Source: an uncultured Lachnospiraceae bacterium
GTDB taxonomy: Bacteria; Bacillota; Clostridia; Lachnospirales; Lachnospiraceae
Length of the DNA: 64,000 bases
Direction: 5' to 3'
NCBI GenBank assembly: GCA_947628225.1
Contig: CANQYY010000003.1
Location: forward strand, 89,913 to 153,912
Part shown: positions 62,819-64,000 of the stretch, piece after piece
Numbering within the stretch: the stretch's first letter is position 1
Layout of the letters: each line of letters opens with the position of its first letter
Translations under genes and position numbers: made by a program
Notes under the pieces: model-generated
Told to the model about the DNA's origin: nothing
Seen by the model: only the letters and a program-made list of their open reading frames with translations
Database searches by the model: none

Positions 62819-63190
62819 ATGTTGAGGACTGTACGGACCATCTTGATCATATTATTAAATATTATATTTTATAGTCTGGTTGTATTTGGCGGCGTGCAGC
62901 TTTGCAGAGCCGGGTATTCGTTTGCCTATGAGGCGCTTGGCGATACCACAGCCGATCTTCCGCCGGGAGAAAATAAGCAGTTTACTATCCGGAAAGGGCA
63001 GGATGATTTTACCGTGGCGAAAAATCTGGAGGAACAGGATCTTATAAAAAACAAATATTCCTTCTATCTGAGAATGAAGCTGCAAAGGGAGGAGGGAACT
63101 TCCCTGCAGGAGGGAGTCTATACGTTGAATACCAGTATGTCCTATGAGGAAATTCTGGGACAGGTTGTGAGTAAGAAAAGGACAGGATAG
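62819..63190 (+). CDS. MltG-like stub: membrane anchor plus LysM-like region only
   Basis: A 123-residue protein with a membrane helix (about residues 7-29). The region DLPPGENKQFTIRKGQDDFTVAKNLEEQDLIKNKYSFYLRMK resembles the segment before the catalytic domain of the endolytic transglycosylase MltG (shown here only as its two ends, DLPPGE and FYLRMK). The YceG catalytic domain, about 200 residues, is absent. The stop lies before any frameshifted continuation, and a hairpin follows. It sits exactly where mltG (yrrL) lies in Bacillus. Confidence 0.72.
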   Translation: MLRTVRTILIILLNIIFYSLVVFGGVQLCRAGYSFAYEALGDTTADLPPGENKQFTIRKGQDDFTVAKNLEEQDLIKNKYSFYLRMKLQREEGTSLQEGVYTLNTSMSYEEILGQVVSKKRTG

Positions 63191-63194
63191 TTTT

Positions 63195-63235
63195 GAAATC
63201 CCACCATCTTATGATGTTGGGATTTCTGAATTTTT
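63195..63235 (+). terminator. Hairpin between the mltG-like and methyltransferase genes
   Basis: GAAATCCCA-C-CATC (63195-63208) pairs with GATG-T-TGGGATTTC (63213-63226), one mismatch, TTAT loop, then TGAATTTTT. It is probably a terminator or attenuator. Confidence 0.55.
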
Positions 63236-63246
63236 GGGAGGCTGTT

Positions 63247-63900
63247 ATGAGGAAAAGAACCGAGGTGTTTTTGGATATATTCCGAGAGGAACCGCCGGAT
63301 TATATTGCAAGGCTGGAGAAGGAAGCCCTGGCGGCAGAGGTGCCGATTATCCGCAGGGAAACAAGAGATGTGCTGCGCTATTTCCTTCGGACGGAGAAAC
63401 CGCAAAGAGTGTTGGAAGTGGGGACGGCAGTAGGGTATTCTGCTCTGTTTATGATGGAATGCCTGCCGGCTGACAGCCGGATCACTACGATTGAAAAGGT
63501 GGAAATGAGGCTGGTGGAAGCGAGAAAGAATTTTGCCGCCTACGACCCGGAGGGGAGAATCCGGCTGTCGGCCGGGGAGGCGGGACAGATACTGCATGAT
63601 CTGGCACAAAAAAAGGAGTCCTTTGATTTTATATTCCTGGATGCAGCTAAGGGACAGTATCTTTCTTTTCTGCCGGATATTCTGGCTCTGCTGGCGCCGA
63701 GGGGAATATTATTGTCGGATAATATTTTCCATGAGGGAGATATTCTGGAATCCCGATATGCCGTGACGAGGAGGGACCGCACCATCCACAGCCGCATGCG
63801 GGAGTATCTGCAGGCGCTGACGGGCAATGAACAGTTGGAAACTCTGTGCCTGCCGGTGGGGGACGGTATAACAGTCAGCAAGAAGAAAGAAAAGGCATAA
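63247..63900 (+). CDS. SAM-dependent O-methyltransferase (YrrM-like)
   Basis: A 217-residue class I methyltransferase of the catechol-O-methyltransferase-like family. VLEVGTAVGYSALFM is motif I, TTIEKVEM follows, and DFIFLDAAKGQYLSFL is the metal/acceptor region. Bacillus YrrM methylates 5-hydroxyuridine at tRNA position 34 (TrmR); the same role is likely because the U32 peptidase genes follow in both. ATG 63247 follows TGGGAGG. Confidence 0.9.
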   Translation: MRKRTEVFLDIFREEPPDYIARLEKEALAAEVPIIRRETRDVLRYFLRTEKPQRVLEVGTAVGYSALFMMECLPADSRITTIEKVEMRLVEARKNFAAYDPEGRIRLSAGEAGQILHDLAQKKESFDFIFLDAAKGQYLSFLPDILALLAPRGILLSDNIFHEGDILESRYAVTRRDRTIHSRMREYLQALTGNEQLETLCLPVGDGITVSKKKEKA

Positions 63901-63919
63901 GGAGCCAAAGGAGGAAGCG

Positions 63920-64000
63920 ATGAAGAAACCGGAGATACTGGCACCGGCGAATAATCTTGAGGTGTTGAAAACAGCAATCCATTACGGGGCGGATGCCGTC
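63920..64000 (+). CDS. Peptidase U32 family protein (5' end only)
   Basis: Only the first 27 codons are inside the window. KPEILAPANNLEVLKTAI followed by HYGADAV is the characteristic N-terminus of U32 proteins such as YrrN/TrhP1, which act in hydroxylation of tRNA U34. AAAGGAGG lies just before the ATG. The neighbour upstream is the likely partner methyltransferase. Confidence 0.88.
   Translation, partial: MKKPEILAPANNLEVLKTAIHYGADAV

Noticed and set aside
1..64000. Mobile element, prophage, toxin-antitoxin or defence island
   Set aside because: No transposase, integrase, phage structural gene, restriction enzyme, direct-repeat junction or toxin-antitoxin pair was recognised; the XRE-DUF2007 pair does not look like a toxin-antitoxin set.

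Overview
The window reads as a chromosomal segment of an anaerobic, Gram-positive Firmicute, most likely a Lachnospiraceae member (Clostridia). This rests on protein content: phosphoketolase, rubrerythrin, an FtsEX/M23 hydrolase pair, a meso-DAP type MurE, DUF1292/IreB/RuvX synteny as in Bacillus yrzL-yrrK-yrzB, RNase J, a ZTP riboswitch, xylan-degrading enzymes, strong AGGAGG ribosome sites and medium GC. I ran no search, so genus and species stay open. Almost all genes lie on the + strand, as expected on a leading replication arm; only six CDS are on the - strand. I see no rRNA, tRNA, CRISPR, insertion sequence or prophage, and no gene-free stretch above 300 bases.

Layout. 1-6 kb: phosphoketolase (xfp), TrmO, a hypoxanthine-DNA glycosylase family protein, a YgjP-like metallopeptidase and a MATE exporter. 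6-8.7 kb: iscS-iscU-mnmA sulfur-relay operon. 8.7-13.6 kb: an SDR reductase, an LCP-like/TagA-like pair with altered active-site motifs, YitT and a lone sugar ABC ATPase. 13.8-20 kb: a CdaR-type regulator, then ftsE-ftsX-M23 hydrolase-S41 protease, an alkyltransferase fusion and a small membrane protein. 20-25.6 kb: uvrB-uvrA-5'-nucleotidase. 25.6-29.3 kb: FMN riboswitch and ribD-ribE-ribBA-ribH. 29.3-34.7 kb: MoxR-DUF58-DUF4129-like cluster, XRE regulator, DUF2007, mscL, Cof phosphatase. 34.7-45.5 kb: GH43, BlaI-type regulator, Ca/Na exchanger, citrate synthase, 1-phosphofructokinase, a surface phosphoesterase divergent from a multidomain GH10 xylanase, rubrerythrin. 45.5-47.7 kb: ZTP riboswitch driving purO and a stand-alone AICAR transformylase. 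47.7-54.2 kb: PdaB-like deacetylase, iron alcohol dehydrogenase, second citrate synthase-dtd-Cof-murE. 54.3-60 kb: a FliD-C-like orphan, rsmE-iscS2-thiI, an HPr-like protein without the active His, mtaB. 60-64 kb: ireB-ruvX-DUF1292-rnj-mltG-like stub-O-methyltransferase-U32 peptidase (cut by the window end).

Themes. tRNA modification is unusually dense (TrmO, MnmA, ThiI, MtaB), and each of the two tRNA thiolases has its own cysteine desulfurase beside it. Cell-envelope growth is the second theme (FtsEX/M23/CtpA, MurE, LCP-like, PdaB, MltG stub, IreB). Riboflavin and late purine synthesis are each governed by a riboswitch with a visible terminator. Plant-polysaccharide use is seen in GH43, GH10 and the sugar ATPase. 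Most housekeeping genes are ordinary. The parts least explained by known families are the degenerate LCP-like/TagA-like pair, the FliD-C-like orphan, the lysine-rich Ig-like modules shared by the divergent phosphoesterase and xylanase, and the short high-GC patch at the start of uvrB.
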